The notes under the pieces: generated by a model | What the model was told of the DNA's origin: nothing | The model's input: the letters and a program-made list of their open reading frames with translations, nothing else | Databases searched by the model: none | Part shown: positions 28,175-37,406 of the stretch, one piece after another | Numbering within the stretch: the stretch's first letter is position 1 | Layout: every line of letters starts with the position of its first letter | Made by a program: the position numbers and the translations under genes | Assembly: GCF_030409555.1 (NCBI RefSeq) | Contig: NZ_JAUFPU010000004.1 | Location: 62,001 to 126,000 of the forward strand | Direction: 5' to 3' | Source of the DNA: Chitinimonas viridis | Lineage (GTDB): Bacteria > Pseudomonadota > Gammaproteobacteria > Burkholderiales > Chitinimonadaceae | Length of the DNA: 64,000 nucleotides

Positions 28175-29764
28175 ATGGTCGTCAAGAAATTCCAAGGGGC
28201 CAGCACCCGAGAAGTACTGAAACAGGTACGTGATGAGCTGGGGCCAGACGCACTGATATTGTCGAACCGGCAATTGCCGGACGGGCATATCGAGATCATG
28301 GCCGTCTCTGACACTGAGGTAGCCAGCTTGGGTAGCAGCAGCCTGGCCGCCAAGCCAGCGCCACGCGCCACGCTGACGCCACCCAAGGCACCAGCAGCAG
28401 CAAACCGCGCCGTGCAACGCACCTACGCCTTGCCGCCCGAACTGGACGACGATGACGAGGAGCCCACGCTGGCCGACATCCGGCCACCGGCACGCCCCGC
28501 CCCTACCACACCGACCATGATGGCCATGCCGCGCCTGGGCGGCGACGTCTTGCCGGATGACCACCCCGCCGTGGTCAGCCCGACCAGCTTTACCCCGCGC
28601 TATCGCTATGAGCCGCCCGAGCAGGATCAACCGCAAGGCCACAGGGTGGAGCCTACCCTGGCGCCGGCCGAGGCCGAGGCTGCGCCAGCTACAGCGCCCG
28701 TTCATGCCCCGCCTCCTGCCCCGCCCGCCATCACCCGCGAGCCAGTGCACCCCGTGCCGGATATGAGTGAGCACGGCAAAAAGATAGAGAACATCAGCCA
28801 TGAGGTTGAAGACATTTCCAGCGAGATCAAGATGTTGCGCAGCCTGCTGGAAGGACAGTTGGCCGGTCTCGCCTGGAACGAACTCAAACGCCATGCGCCT
28901 GAACGGCTGGAGGTGCTGCGCCGCTTGCTGAGTGTGGGCTTCAGCCCTGCCCTCAGCCGCCAGATCGTTGAGCATATGCCCAGCGGCTACAGCACCGAGC
29001 GCGGCATGAAATGGGCACGCACCGCCTTGCAACATAATCTGCCCACCGTCGGCCCAGGGGCCGATATCGTCGAGGCAGGCGGTGTGTATGCCCTGGTGGG
29101 CCCTACCGGCGTAGGCAAGACCACCACCGTCGCCAAGCTGGCTGCGCGGGCCACACTCAAGCACGGTGCGGCCAAGGTCGCCCTGATCACGACCGATGGC
29201 TACCGGATAGGCGCGCAGGACCAGTTACGCATCTATGGCAAGATATTGGGTGTGCCCGTCTACGCCGTAACCGATGAAACCGACCTGGCGCAGACGCTGG
29301 CAGACCTGCGCAACCGCCACCTTGTCTTGATTGATACAGTCGGCATGGGCCAGCGCGACCAGCGCGTGGTCGAGCAGATCGCCCTGCTGGCCGGCCAGAC
29401 CACCCCGGTAAAGCGTTTGCTTCTGCTCAGCGCCAATGCCCAGGGCACCACCCTGGACGATGTGGTACGGCGCTACCATGGAGAAGGCCTGTCTGGCTGC
29501 ATCTTTACCAAGACCGACGAAGCCTTTTCGCTAGGCAGCGGCCTGGATGTCATCGTGCGCTACAAGCTGCCGCTGTACTACATCACCAATGGCCAACGGG
29601 TGCCTGAAGACCTGCACGTGGCCAGTGGGCTGTACCTGGTCGACCGGGTGTTTAAGACGCCGCCCGAAGCCCCGGCTTATCGGCTCAAGAATGAGGAATA
29701 CCCGCTGTTTCTGGGGGCGCAGCAACCGTCGCTGGATTTTTCCTGGCGAGAAGCCGCCGCCTGA
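28175..29764 (+). CDS. flhF: Flagellar placement GTPase FlhF
   Basis: SRP-type GTPase that sets where polar flagella are built. The N-terminal basic segment (MVVKKFQGASTREVL) leads into a long proline/alanine-rich linker to about residue 200. The NG domain has G1 GPTGVGKTTTVAKL around 309-322, G3 DTVGMGQRDQR and G4 TKTDE. The presence of FlhF with FlhG suggests polar flagella. flhG follows 6 bp later, so the two are co-translated. Confidence 0.95.
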   Translation: MVVKKFQGASTREVLKQVRDELGPDALILSNRQLPDGHIEIMAVSDTEVASLGSSSLAAKPAPRATLTPPKAPAAANRAVQRTYALPPELDDDDEEPTLADIRPPARPAPTTPTMMAMPRLGGDVLPDDHPAVVSPTSFTPRYRYEPPEQDQPQGHRVEPTLAPAEAEAAPATAPVHAPPPAPPAITREPVHPVPDMSEHGKKIENISHEVEDISSEIKMLRSLLEGQLAGLAWNELKRHAPERLEVLRRLLSVGFSPALSRQIVEHMPSGYSTERGMKWARTALQHNLPTVGPGADIVEAGGVYALVGPTGVGKTTTVAKLAARATLKHGAAKVALITTDGYRIGAQDQLRIYGKILGVPVYAVTDETDLAQTLADLRNRHLVLIDTVGMGQRDQRVVEQIALLAGQTTPVKRLLLLSANAQGTTLDDVVRRYHGEGLSGCIFTKTDEAFSLGSGLDVIVRYKLPLYYITNGQRVPEDLHVASGLYLVDRVFKTPPEAPAYRLKNEEYPLFLGAQQPSLDFSWREAAA

Positions 29765-29770
29765 TGTGCC

Positions 29771-30661
29771 ATGGATAGGCTCAACAATATCGTTACCACG
29801 GTGGCAGCCGACCAGGCAGCTAGCTTGCGCAAGCTGGTCGGCGGGCCAGGCGGCCGGGCAGTGGCCCTTACCGGTGGCAGCGGCACCGGTGTGACCACGC
29901 TGGCGCTCAACCTGGCAGCCGCGATATCGGCACAGGATATGCGCGTCCTGCTGCTGGATGAGGACGACAGCCGGCACAACGCCATCAACCGTCTGCAACT
30001 GCGCCAGCGCTATGCCTTCGAGCACGCCGCTGGGCGCGAGGTCCGGCTGGATGAACTGCTGCTTTCCGCTCCCGGTTTTGAGCTGATGCCCATCAAGCTG
30101 TCCGCCCCCCTGGCAGGCCACCTGCCCCCTGGCCGCGCCAACCAACTAGCCGACGAGTACGACTCCCTGGTCGCCCGCATAGACTGGGTGCTGGTTGATG
30201 CCCGCCCGGTTGCCGACGACAACGCCCCTGGCCTGGCTTTGTCGGCGGATGAGGTCATTGTCGTCATCACCCCCTCGGGAGAGTCGATCACGGCGGCCTA
30301 TGCTGCCATCAAGCGCTTGCATACCGAGTATGGCCGCCGTGATTTCCGCCTGCTGGCCAACCGGGTACGTACGCTGGACACCGCCATGGCCCTGTTCAAG
30401 CGGGTCAAGGAAGTCGCTGGCCGCTATCTGGATGTGAAGATGAAGCTGGTCGGCTTTGTCCCCGAGGACGAGCAACTGGCTCGTGCAGACAAGCTGGGCC
30501 AACCGGTAGCCCATGCCTTCCCACAAAGCGAAGCGAGCATCGCCTTCGCCCAGCTAGCTGCCGCCATGCGGCGCTGGCCCCGCAAACCGGGTAGTGCCGA
30601 CAGGGAGAACCTGCTCTACCGCGCACTGGATGTCAGCCGCCGGCTGAGCAGCCTGCGCTAG
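29771..30661 (+). CDS. flhG: FlhG (MinD-like flagellar number regulator) with degenerate P loop
   Basis: Position after flhF, length (296) and start MDRLNNIVTTVAADQAASLR mark this as FlhG/FleN, the MinD-type ATPase that limits flagellar number. The deviant Walker A of the family (KGGxGKT) reads GGSGTGVTT at residues 35-43. Both lysines are gone: glycine at 36 and valine at 41. Later elements remain (LLLDEDDS; the aspartate of VLVDARP). Either this FlhG works without ATP hydrolysis or it has reduced function. A sequencing error is unlikely, as more than one codon differs. Confidence 0.88.
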   Translation: MDRLNNIVTTVAADQAASLRKLVGGPGGRAVALTGGSGTGVTTLALNLAAAISAQDMRVLLLDEDDSRHNAINRLQLRQRYAFEHAAGREVRLDELLLSAPGFELMPIKLSAPLAGHLPPGRANQLADEYDSLVARIDWVLVDARPVADDNAPGLALSADEVIVVITPSGESITAAYAAIKRLHTEYGRRDFRLLANRVRTLDTAMALFKRVKEVAGRYLDVKMKLVGFVPEDEQLARADKLGQPVAHAFPQSEASIAFAQLAAAMRRWPRKPGSADRENLLYRALDVSRRLSSLR

Positions 30662-31000
30662 CGCAACCGCCATCTCCTCCTCTGGCAAGCATGTCGCCGG
30701 CCATGTTGGTATATCGGCATGTGCCACCAGTGTTCAAGCCCCATCATCAAGTACCTCAATGACTTGCGCATGGCCCGCCACACCTCGCCCACCAAGCCGG
30801 TTGCCAGCCTCCCAGGCTTGTCGTAAGTTTCGTCCCAAAGGCACCCGTGCCAGCAAAGCCAGCACTGGGCCTAAAGCCCATGAGGTGCCAGCCGGCTGCT
30901 CCATATAATTCAACAAAGCGCATGTCAGCTGTTAATCTTGGATTGCCACATTGGCAAACCGGCCAGCGTGGCGCATAAAGAAGCCATACCCTCCCACCTG
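30662..31000 (+). promoter_or_regulatory. 339-bp spacer before fliA with candidate promoter elements
   Basis: No gene is supported here. TATAAT at 30904-30909 is a perfect -10 about 92 bp before the fliA start, with a poor -35 (TGAGGT). At 30683-30698, TGGCAAGCATGTCGCC has the GG-N10-GC spacing of a sigma-54 site with two consensus mismatches. A short stem TGGGC/GCCCA lies near 30866-30880. Confidence 0.3.
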
Positions 31001-31756
31001 ATGTCGAGCATGCCCACGTCCCGCGCCATAGGTGCATATCAGAAACACGCCACCGATCCGGTGGAAGAGCGCGTCAACAACTTTGCCCCGCTGGTCAAAA
31101 AACTGGCCTACCACCTGGTTGCCAGGCTGCCAGCCAGCGTGGAAGTGGATGACCTGATACAGGCCGGACTGATCGGCCTGATGGATGCTGCCCGTAACTT
31201 CGACCCAACCGCGGGGGTGTTGTTCGAAACCTATGCCACCCAGCGCATACGCGGTGCCATGCTGGACGAACTGCGCGAGGCCGACTGGCTGCCAAGGCAG
31301 CTACGCCGCTCCATGCGCGATATCGAGGCGGCGCTGGTCAAGCTGGAGCACAAGCTTGGACGTGCCGCCAATGAGTCCGAAGTGGCGGATGCCATGAACC
31401 TGCCCCTGGCAGACTACCAGGAGCTGCTGGCCGATTGCCGGGGCCATCAGTTGATCTATTACGACGACCATGACAGCGAAGACGACAGCCGCAGCGCGCT
31501 GGACTCCATGGCGGCAGACCACAAGTCCGACCCGCTGAATGAGATAGATGACAACGCCTTCCGGCAGGTACTGATCGATGGCATAGCCAACCTGCCGGAG
31601 CGGGAGAAAATGGTCATGGCTCTCTACTATGAGCAGGAGCTGAACCTCAAGGAAATTGGCGCCGTACTGAATGTCTCCGAATCCCGCGTCTGCCAGTTGC
31701 ACAGTCAGGCCGTCGCCCGTTTGCGGGTCAAGCTGCGCGATTGGACACAGAAGTAA
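31001..31756 (+). CDS. fliA: Flagellar sigma factor FliA (sigma-28)
   Basis: Sigma factor for late flagellar genes. Region 2 is seen as VDDLIQAGLIGLMDAARNFDP and ATQRIRGAMLDELREADW. Region 4 is seen as LPEREKMVMALYYEQELNLKEIGAVLNVSESRVCQLHSQA. I chose the ATG at 31001 (251 residues). The ATG at 31010 is equally possible, and a TTG at 30938 would add an unconserved stretch. No strong ribosome binding site marks any of them. It is separated from flhG by 339 bp, so it probably has its own promoter. Confidence 0.95.
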   Translation: MSSMPTSRAIGAYQKHATDPVEERVNNFAPLVKKLAYHLVARLPASVEVDDLIQAGLIGLMDAARNFDPTAGVLFETYATQRIRGAMLDELREADWLPRQLRRSMRDIEAALVKLEHKLGRAANESEVADAMNLPLADYQELLADCRGHQLIYYDDHDSEDDSRSALDSMAADHKSDPLNEIDDNAFRQVLIDGIANLPEREKMVMALYYEQELNLKEIGAVLNVSESRVCQLHSQAVARLRVKLRDWTQK

Positions 31757-31831
31757 CCATGGCGTCACCAAGCAAGGCGCAATCTGCTATAAACGGCAGC
31801 AAACCAGATCACACAGAGATTACCCGTTCAC

Positions 31832-32572
31832 ATGGATAGACTGAGCATAATCGGTATCCTCCTCGGCATTGCGGCCATCGTTGGCGGACAGGTGCTGGAG
31901 GGCGGCCAGATTTCTTCGCTGCTGCAGGTCACCGCCCTGTTGATCGTCATGGGTGGCACCATGGGTGCGGTACTACTGCAAAGCAACGCCGCCAGCTTTA
32001 TCGGTGGCGTCAAGATGCTGCGCTGGGTCGTGGCACCGCCGCTGGTGGAACTGGAACCCTGGGTCAAATCCATGGTGTCCTGGAGTAACACCGCCCGCCG
32101 AGGCGGCCTGCTGGCGCTGGAAACCCCCTTGATGAACGAGAAGGATCCCTTCATCAAGCGTGCCCTGCAAATGCTGGTCGACGGTGCAGAACCCGAGGCC
32201 ATACGGCATACCATGGAACTGGAAATCACCGCCTACGAGGAAAAGCACCGCGCTGCTGCCAAGATCTGGGAATCGGCTGGCGGCTATGCCCCCACCATAG
32301 GCATTCTGGGCGCCGTCATGGGCCTGATCCATGTCATGGAGAACCTGACCGACCCCGCCAAGCTGGGTTCGGGTATCGCGGTTGCCTTTGTCGCCACCAT
32401 ATACGGCGTAGGTTCAGCCAACCTGTTCTTCCTGCCCATAGGCAACAAGCTCAAGCAGGTGATCGCCAGCGAGGTCAAGCGACGCGAACTGGTCACCGAA
32501 GGCCTGGTTGCCATCGCCCATGGCGAGAACCCGCGCATTATCGAGAGCAAGCTGCGCGGCTTCCTGGTCTAA
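31832..32572 (+). CDS. motC: Flagellar motor stator protein, MotA/MotC family
   Basis: Inner-membrane stator subunit that forms the ion channel turning the flagellum. The 246-residue product has four membrane helices and the conserved YAPTIGILGAVMGLI in the third. The cytoplasmic loop carries the charged residues that meet the rotor (RRGGLLALE). Position downstream of fliA matches MotC of Pseudomonas and betaproteobacteria. Its usual partner MotD/MotB does not follow: the next gene is an acyltransferase after 122 bp. Confidence 0.88.
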   Translation: MDRLSIIGILLGIAAIVGGQVLEGGQISSLLQVTALLIVMGGTMGAVLLQSNAASFIGGVKMLRWVVAPPLVELEPWVKSMVSWSNTARRGGLLALETPLMNEKDPFIKRALQMLVDGAEPEAIRHTMELEITAYEEKHRAAAKIWESAGGYAPTIGILGAVMGLIHVMENLTDPAKLGSGIAVAFVATIYGVGSANLFFLPIGNKLKQVIASEVKRRELVTEGLVAIAHGENPRIIESKLRGFLV

Positions 32573-32694
32573 GCCGTGTGGCGGCCATGCCTCCCGCCCC
32601 TCCGTAAGGCCCAGCTCGCCAGCCTGGCGGGCGCGCCCATGCCTGCCAACCGCACCCCTGGCCCTGGCTGGCTGGGCACACGGCTGACTGCGTC

Positions 32695-33438
32695 ATGATT
32701 GCCCTGTTGCGCCTGCTCTGGCGCGTACTGGCCATATTGGATTTCGTCCTATATACCCCCGTACTGCTGCTGTTGGCACAACTGCCGCATGGTGTTATCC
32801 GGCGCATCTATCCACCGTTCTTCCATGCCTGGTGCCGCGCCTTTGTCCGCGCCCTGGGGGTGGAGCTGCGTTTGCACCAGCATTACCGTGGTCAACTACC
32901 CAAGCACTATGTGCTGATTGCCAACCATCCCTCCGCCTTCGAGGATATCGGCATCCCCGCCCTGTTTCCGGTCCGTTCGCTGGCCAAGGCCGAAGTCGCC
33001 GATTGGTGGATAGTAGGCCGGGTCGCTGTCGCAGCAGGAACCCTGTTCGTCAAACGGGAATCGTCCGATTCGCGCAAGGCTGCTACCCAAGCCCTGATCG
33101 ATGCCGCCCGCAGCGGTAGCTGCCTGGCGCTCTATCCCGAAGGCGGCTGCAAGGGCAGGCGCTTGGGTGGGCGTTTTTTCAGCGGCGCCTTCATCGCCAG
33201 CTTCGAGAGCGGCACCCCCATCGTGCCGGTGTTCCTGCACTACCAGGCCCAAGAAGCATTCGAGTGGGCTGACCAGCACCTTTTGTCGAAACTCTGGCAA
33301 ATCGCCAGGTCACCCAATCCCCGGGCCGACTACCATGTATTTGAGCCCATAGACCCCCGCAACTTCGACACACCAGAGAGCATGAAGGACCATGCCTATC
33401 GGCTCTACCAAGGCTGGCAGAAGCGCTTTCTGGAATAA
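32695..33438 (+). CDS. PlsC-like 1-acyl-sn-glycerol-3-phosphate acyltransferase
   Basis: Membrane-associated acyltransferase of the PlsC superfamily, which transfers acyl chains to lysophospholipids or related acceptors. The 247-residue product has an N-terminal hydrophobic segment, the catalytic NHPSAFED (the NHx4D motif) near residue 76 and the acceptor motif YPEGG near 147. Family membership is clear. Whether it is the housekeeping PlsC or a specialised enzyme is not. It ends 11 bp before the isoaspartyl peptidase gene, so the two may be co-transcribed. Confidence 0.85.
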   Translation: MIALLRLLWRVLAILDFVLYTPVLLLLAQLPHGVIRRIYPPFFHAWCRAFVRALGVELRLHQHYRGQLPKHYVLIANHPSAFEDIGIPALFPVRSLAKAEVADWWIVGRVAVAAGTLFVKRESSDSRKAATQALIDAARSGSCLALYPEGGCKGRRLGGRFFSGAFIASFESGTPIVPVFLHYQAQEAFEWADQHLLSKLWQIARSPNPRADYHVFEPIDPRNFDTPESMKDHAYRLYQGWQKRFLE

Positions 33439-33449
33439 CTGTCCCTGAC

Positions 33450-34376
33450 ATGCCCATAGCCCTCGCCCTACACGGCGGCGCCGGCACCATACGCGCCGCC
33501 GACCTGACACCTGAGTTGGAAGCCGAGCTGATGGCCGGCCTCAGCGCCGCGCTGGATAGCGGCCTCAGCATCCTGCACGCGGGTGGCGCCGCCCTGGATG
33601 CCGTACAGGCTACCGTCACCGTCCTCGAAGACCATCCGCTGTTCAACGCTGGCCGTGGCGCTGTGTTCAATGACCAGGGTTTTATCGAGATGGAAGCCGC
33701 CATCATGGACGGCGCACTTCGCACGGCTGGCAGCGTCACCGGCGTCAGGCGCACCCGCAATCCGGTACAACTGGCTCGCCTGGTCATGGCCCATACCCCC
33801 CATGTCACACTGGGCTTCGAGGCTGCTGATGCCTTCGCAGCAAAGATGGGCCTGCCCCAGGCCGCCCCTGAGTACTTCCACACCAGCAAGCGCTGGGATG
33901 CCCTGCAGTCCGAGCTGGCCAGGCTCAGGGCAGGTGGTAGCGATGCCGACGTAAGCGAGCAGGTGAAGCACGGAACAGTAGGCGCCGTAGCGCTGGATGC
34001 GGCTGGCCACTTGGCTGCAGCCACTTCTACCGGTGGCCGCACCGCTAAGATGGCAGGCCGTATAGGCGATACCCCGGTCATCGGCGCCGGCACCTGGGCG
34101 GACGACCTGGTCGCAGTATCGGGCACCGGCCACGGCGAGAGCTTCATACGCTGCTGTGCCGCCCACGAGGTCGCCAGCCGGATGCGCTACATGGGTCAAC
34201 CGCTGAGCGATGCCTGTGATGAAGTGGTGTATGGCCAGTTGCTGGAGCTGGGTGGCAGTGGTGGCCTGATCGCGGTGGATTGGGAAGGCCATGTGACCCT
34301 GCCCTTCAACTGCGAAGGTATGTATCGCGCCGCCGTGGATGCCAACGGCGAGCGCATGGTGGCCATCTACCGTTAA
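33450..34376 (+). CDS. iaaA: Isoaspartyl peptidase/L-asparaginase (Ntn hydrolase)
   Basis: Threonine-type amidohydrolase that removes isoaspartyl residues from peptides or hydrolyses asparagine. The precursor cleaves itself before the catalytic threonine, here T176 in HGTVGAVALD. The N-terminal part shows the family opening LALHGGAGTIR and NAGRGAVFN; the C-terminal part has STGGRTAKMAGRIGDTPVIG. Length (308 residues) is normal for plant-type asparaginases. Confidence 0.93.
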   Translation: MPIALALHGGAGTIRAADLTPELEAELMAGLSAALDSGLSILHAGGAALDAVQATVTVLEDHPLFNAGRGAVFNDQGFIEMEAAIMDGALRTAGSVTGVRRTRNPVQLARLVMAHTPHVTLGFEAADAFAAKMGLPQAAPEYFHTSKRWDALQSELARLRAGGSDADVSEQVKHGTVGAVALDAAGHLAAATSTGGRTAKMAGRIGDTPVIGAGTWADDLVAVSGTGHGESFIRCCAAHEVASRMRYMGQPLSDACDEVVYGQLLELGGSGGLIAVDWEGHVTLPFNCEGMYRAAVDANGERMVAIYR

Positions 34377-34612
34377 TTTCAACCCCTAGCCAAGCCATGC
34401 GGACTGCCAGCTTGTTGCGGGAATGGCATGTCTGGTCCCGGGGCTGATGGGCTATACATCGCCGTTTCGGGCCAACTTAAACTGCTGATGCTGTGGCGCT
34501 TGCTGGGTCTTGGCCGCATTGCCACCTGGCCTGCAGGTGTACATGGCAAGCCAAAGAGTGTGAATAGGGCGCACTGTGCATCCGCATTCCTCCGTCATCA
34601 AATCCACCACGC

Positions 34613-34618
34613 TATAAT
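34613..34618 (+). promoter_or_regulatory. Possible -10 of ftsK
   Basis: A perfect TATAAT lies 30 bp before the ftsK ATG in a 271-bp spacer. The -35 region is not recognisable. I see nothing else in the spacer. Confidence 0.35.
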
Positions 34619-34647
34619 CGCCCTCGATTCCCTTGCAGGCTGCATCC

Positions 34648-37095
34648 ATGCTGTTCCAACGTCGCCCCAAGAACGCCCCCAACCCCGCCAAGCGTGATGG
34701 TACGCCCTTGCCGCCCCAGATCACGGCTGTATTGCGTGAGAGCTGGTGGTTGGCGGCGGTGGTAGCCGGCATCTACCTAGTCATCATCCTGGCCAGCTAC
34801 AGCCCGGCCGACCCTGGCTGGTCGCATGCGGCCAGCGATGCGGTGGTGCGCAACAAGGGCGGCGCCTTCGGCGCCTGGCTGGCCGACGTTTTGCTCTATC
34901 TGTTCGGTTTCTCCGCCTGGTGGTGGGTGGTGTTCTGCCTGGCCGCCATCCTGTGGGGCTATCGCCGGCTGGAGAAGGTGGAACACAACCACCGCCTGGC
35001 CTTTGTTGCCATCAGCGGCTACCTGCTGCTCATCCTCTCCAGTTGCAGCCTGGAGGCCTTGCGCCTCAATACCTGGCAGATCGACCTGCCCTATGTACCC
35101 GGCGGCATGCTGGGCCTGGCCCTGGGTGGCTGGTTGTTCCACGCACTGGGTTTCAGCGGTGCCACGCTGATACTGCTCACCTGCTTTGGCATAGGGGTGT
35201 CCCTGTTTGCCGGCGTTTCCTGGCTGGATCTGATGGAGAAGCTGGGCGGTTGGATAGAAACCGCAGGGCTACGCCTGTTCAATTTCTGGCAGGCCCGGCA
35301 GGATCGCAAGATAGGCGAGGAAGCTGCCATCGCCCGGGAAGCACGCGTCACCGTCGAGAAGCAGCGTTTCGAAGATGCACCAGCCCTGCGGATTGAAGAA
35401 CCACTGCTGGAGATTGCACCCTCCAAGGCCGTGTTGAAGGAAATCGAACAGGAACAGAAGGCCCAGGAGAAGGCCAAGCAGGCCGAGGCCCAGCCTTCAC
35501 TGTTCAGCAAGGACGAACTCCCGCCCTGGGATGAAGCCACAACGGCCCCAGCTGGCGTCAAGCAGAAGACTGTCAGCAAGAAGACCCCTGCCCTGGTAAG
35601 CAGCAATCGCGCCGAGCTACCCAGCATTACCCTGCTGTCGCCACCACCACCTACCCAGGAAGTCGTCAGCCACGAGACCATCGAGTACACCTCGCGCCTG
35701 ATCGAACGCAAGCTGGCCGAATTCGGCGTCGAAGTCAAAGTGGTGGCCGCCTATCCCGGCCCCGTGATCACGCGCTACGAGATCGAACCGGCGGTGGGGG
35801 TCAAGGGCTCGCAGATCGTCAATCTGATCAAGGACCTAGCACGCGCCCTGTCGCTGGTCAGCATACGGGTGGTCGAAACCATACCGGGCAAGACCTATAT
35901 GGGCCTGGAACTGCCCAACCCCAAGCGCCAGATTGTGCGGCTGTCCGAAATACTCGGCTCGCAGCCCTATCACGATTCGTCCTCGCTGCTCAGCATGGCC
36001 ATGGGCAAGGATATCTCGGGCAAGCCGGTGGTCACCGACCTGGCCAAGGCGCCACACATGCTGGTGGCCGGCACGACCGGCTCGGGTAAGTCGGTGGCCA
36101 TGAACGCCATCATCCTGTCCTTCCTCTACAAGGCCACGCCAGAGGAAGTACGCCTGATCATGGTTGACCCAAAAATGCTGGAACTGAGCATCTACGAGGG
36201 TATCCCCCACCTGCTGGCCCCGGTGGTGACCGATATGAAGCACGCTGCCAACGCGCTCAACTGGTGCGTGGCCGAGATGGAAAAGCGCTATCGCCTGATG
36301 AGCGCTATGGGTGTACGTAACCTGGCGGGCTTCAACCAGAAGATCAAGGAGGCCGAAAAGCGCGGCGAAAAGCTGACCAACCCCTTCAGCCTGACCCCGG
36401 ACAGCCCGGAGCCCTTGGAGCCGCTGCCGTTGATCGTTGTACTGATAGACGAGTTGGCTGACCTGATGATGGTGGCCGGCAAGCAGGTTGAACAGTTGAT
36501 TGCCCGCCTGGCACAAAAGGCACGGGCTGCCGGCGTACACCTGATACTGGCTACCCAGCGCCCCTCGGTGGATGTCATCACCGGCCTGATCAAGGCCAAC
36601 ATTCCCACCCGCTGCGCCTTCCAGGTATCCAGCAAGATAGACAGCCGCACCATCCTGGATCAGATGGGTGCAGAAAGCCTGCTGGGCCAGGGTGACGGCC
36701 TGTTCCTGCCGCCCGGTACCGGCTACCCGCAGCGCATACATGGCGCCTTCGTGGCCGACGAGGAAGTCCACGCCGTAGTGGAGTTCCTCAAATCCCAGGG
36801 CGAGCCTAACTATATCGAAGGCATCCTGACCGGCCAGGTCGAGGGCGCAGAAGGTGGCACAGGGGAGTTCAGCCTGGGCGGTGGCGAGGGCGGAGAAGGC
36901 GACGATATGTATGACCAGGCCGTGGCCTTCGTGCTCAAAAGCCGCAAGGCCTCCATTTCGTCGGTACAGCGGCAACTGCGCATAGGCTACAACCGGGCAG
37001 CACGGCTGATAGAACAGATGGAGCAGGCGGGGCTGGTCAGCCCCATGGAAACCAACGGCAACCGCACCGTTTTGGTGCCTGCGCGGGAAGACTAA
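34648..37095 (+). CDS. ftsK: DNA translocase FtsK
   Basis: Septum-anchored DNA pump that clears the terminus region and activates XerCD at dif. The 815-residue product has four to five membrane helices in residues 30-200, a short linker and a RecA-type motor. Walker A is [15 protein letters not shown] at about 473-487, and Walker B is [13 protein letters not shown]. The C-terminal gamma winged-helix domain ([20 protein letters not shown]) reads KOPS. I chose the ATG at 34648; the upstream TTG at 34633 adds five residues. The linker is much shorter than in E. coli FtsK. The stop codon abuts a palindromic repeat. Confidence 0.96.
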   Translation: MLFQRRPKNAPNPAKRDGTPLPPQITAVLRESWWLAAVVAGIYLVIILASYSPADPGWSHAASDAVVRNKGGAFGAWLADVLLYLFGFSAWWWVVFCLAAILWGYRRLEKVEHNHRLAFVAISGYLLLILSSCSLEALRLNTWQIDLPYVPGGMLGLALGGWLFHALGFSGATLILLTCFGIGVSLFAGVSWLDLMEKLGGWIETAGLRLFNFWQARQDRKIGEEAAIAREARVTVEKQRFEDAPALRIEEPLLEIAPSKAVLKEIEQEQKAQEKAKQAEAQPSLFSKDELPPWDEATTAPAGVKQKTVSKKTPALVSSNRAELPSITLLSPPPPTQEVVSHETIEYTSRLIERKLAEFGVEVKVVAAYPGPVITRYEIEPAVGVKGSQIVNLIKDLARALSLVSIRVVETIPGKTYMGLELPNPKRQIVRLSEILGSQPYHDSSSLLSMAMGKDISGKPVVTDLAKAPHMLVAGTTGSGKSVAMNAIILSFLYKATPEEVRLIMVDPKMLELSIYEGIPHLLAPVVTDMKHAANALNWCVAEMEKRYRLMSAMGVRNLAGFNQKIKEAEKRGEKLTNPFSLTPDSPEPLEPLPLIVVLIDELADLMMVAGKQVEQLIARLAQKARAAGVHLILATQRPSVDVITGLIKANIPTRCAFQVSSKIDSRTILDQMGAESLLGQGDGLFLPPGTGYPQRIHGAFVADEEVHAVVEFLKSQGEPNYIEGILTGQVEGAEGGTGEFSLGGGEGGEGDDMYDQAVAFVLKSRKASISSVQRQLRIGYNRAARLIEQMEQAGLVSPMETNGNRTVLVPARED

Positions 37096-37219
37096 GAGCG
37101 GCTAACAAAACCCAGCGTAGCGGTTCTGGCTAGGCGTGCGAGCGCTGGCGCGCGAAGCAGACAGTACGTGGGTACGGCAAGTTCGCACAACAACGCCAGA
37201 AGGGTTTTGTCAGCCGCTC
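37096..37219 (-). repeat. Palindromic interspersed repeat, copy B
   Basis: A 124-bp element starting on the base after the ftsK TAA. Inverted ends 37096-37113 and 37202-37219 match at 17 of 18 positions. Its reverse complement aligns with copy A over the whole length (about 90 percent outside a 17-base central insertion). TAA follows the right end, giving a TAA direct repeat around the element. Nested stems inside include TTCTGGC/GCCAGAA. Confidence 0.85.
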
Positions 37220-37406
37220 TAAGCAGGATCATCCCCTAGATGGGGGATAATCCTTGCTGCATTCTATCCGGCATAACTGCAGACCATGCCGCGCAGGCTG
37301 CCAAACATCTCTGCAGCATCGCCGGCTTTACGCCACTGCATTACCTTGGGCACATGGCGAGGCAATACTCGCCAGAACAGTGTTAAACGCCCACGGAGCA
37401 AGCCTT

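Noticed and set aside
27893-29164. Open frame of 423 codons antisense to flhA/flhF
   Set aside because: It crosses the ends of two clear genes on the opposite strand and is rich in His/Gly/Gln as expected of a shadow frame.
23208-37219. Composite transposon bounded by the two inverted repeats
   Set aside because: Each repeat has its own complete inverted ends and flanking TAA, and the interior holds core chromosomal genes; two separate insertions explain it better.
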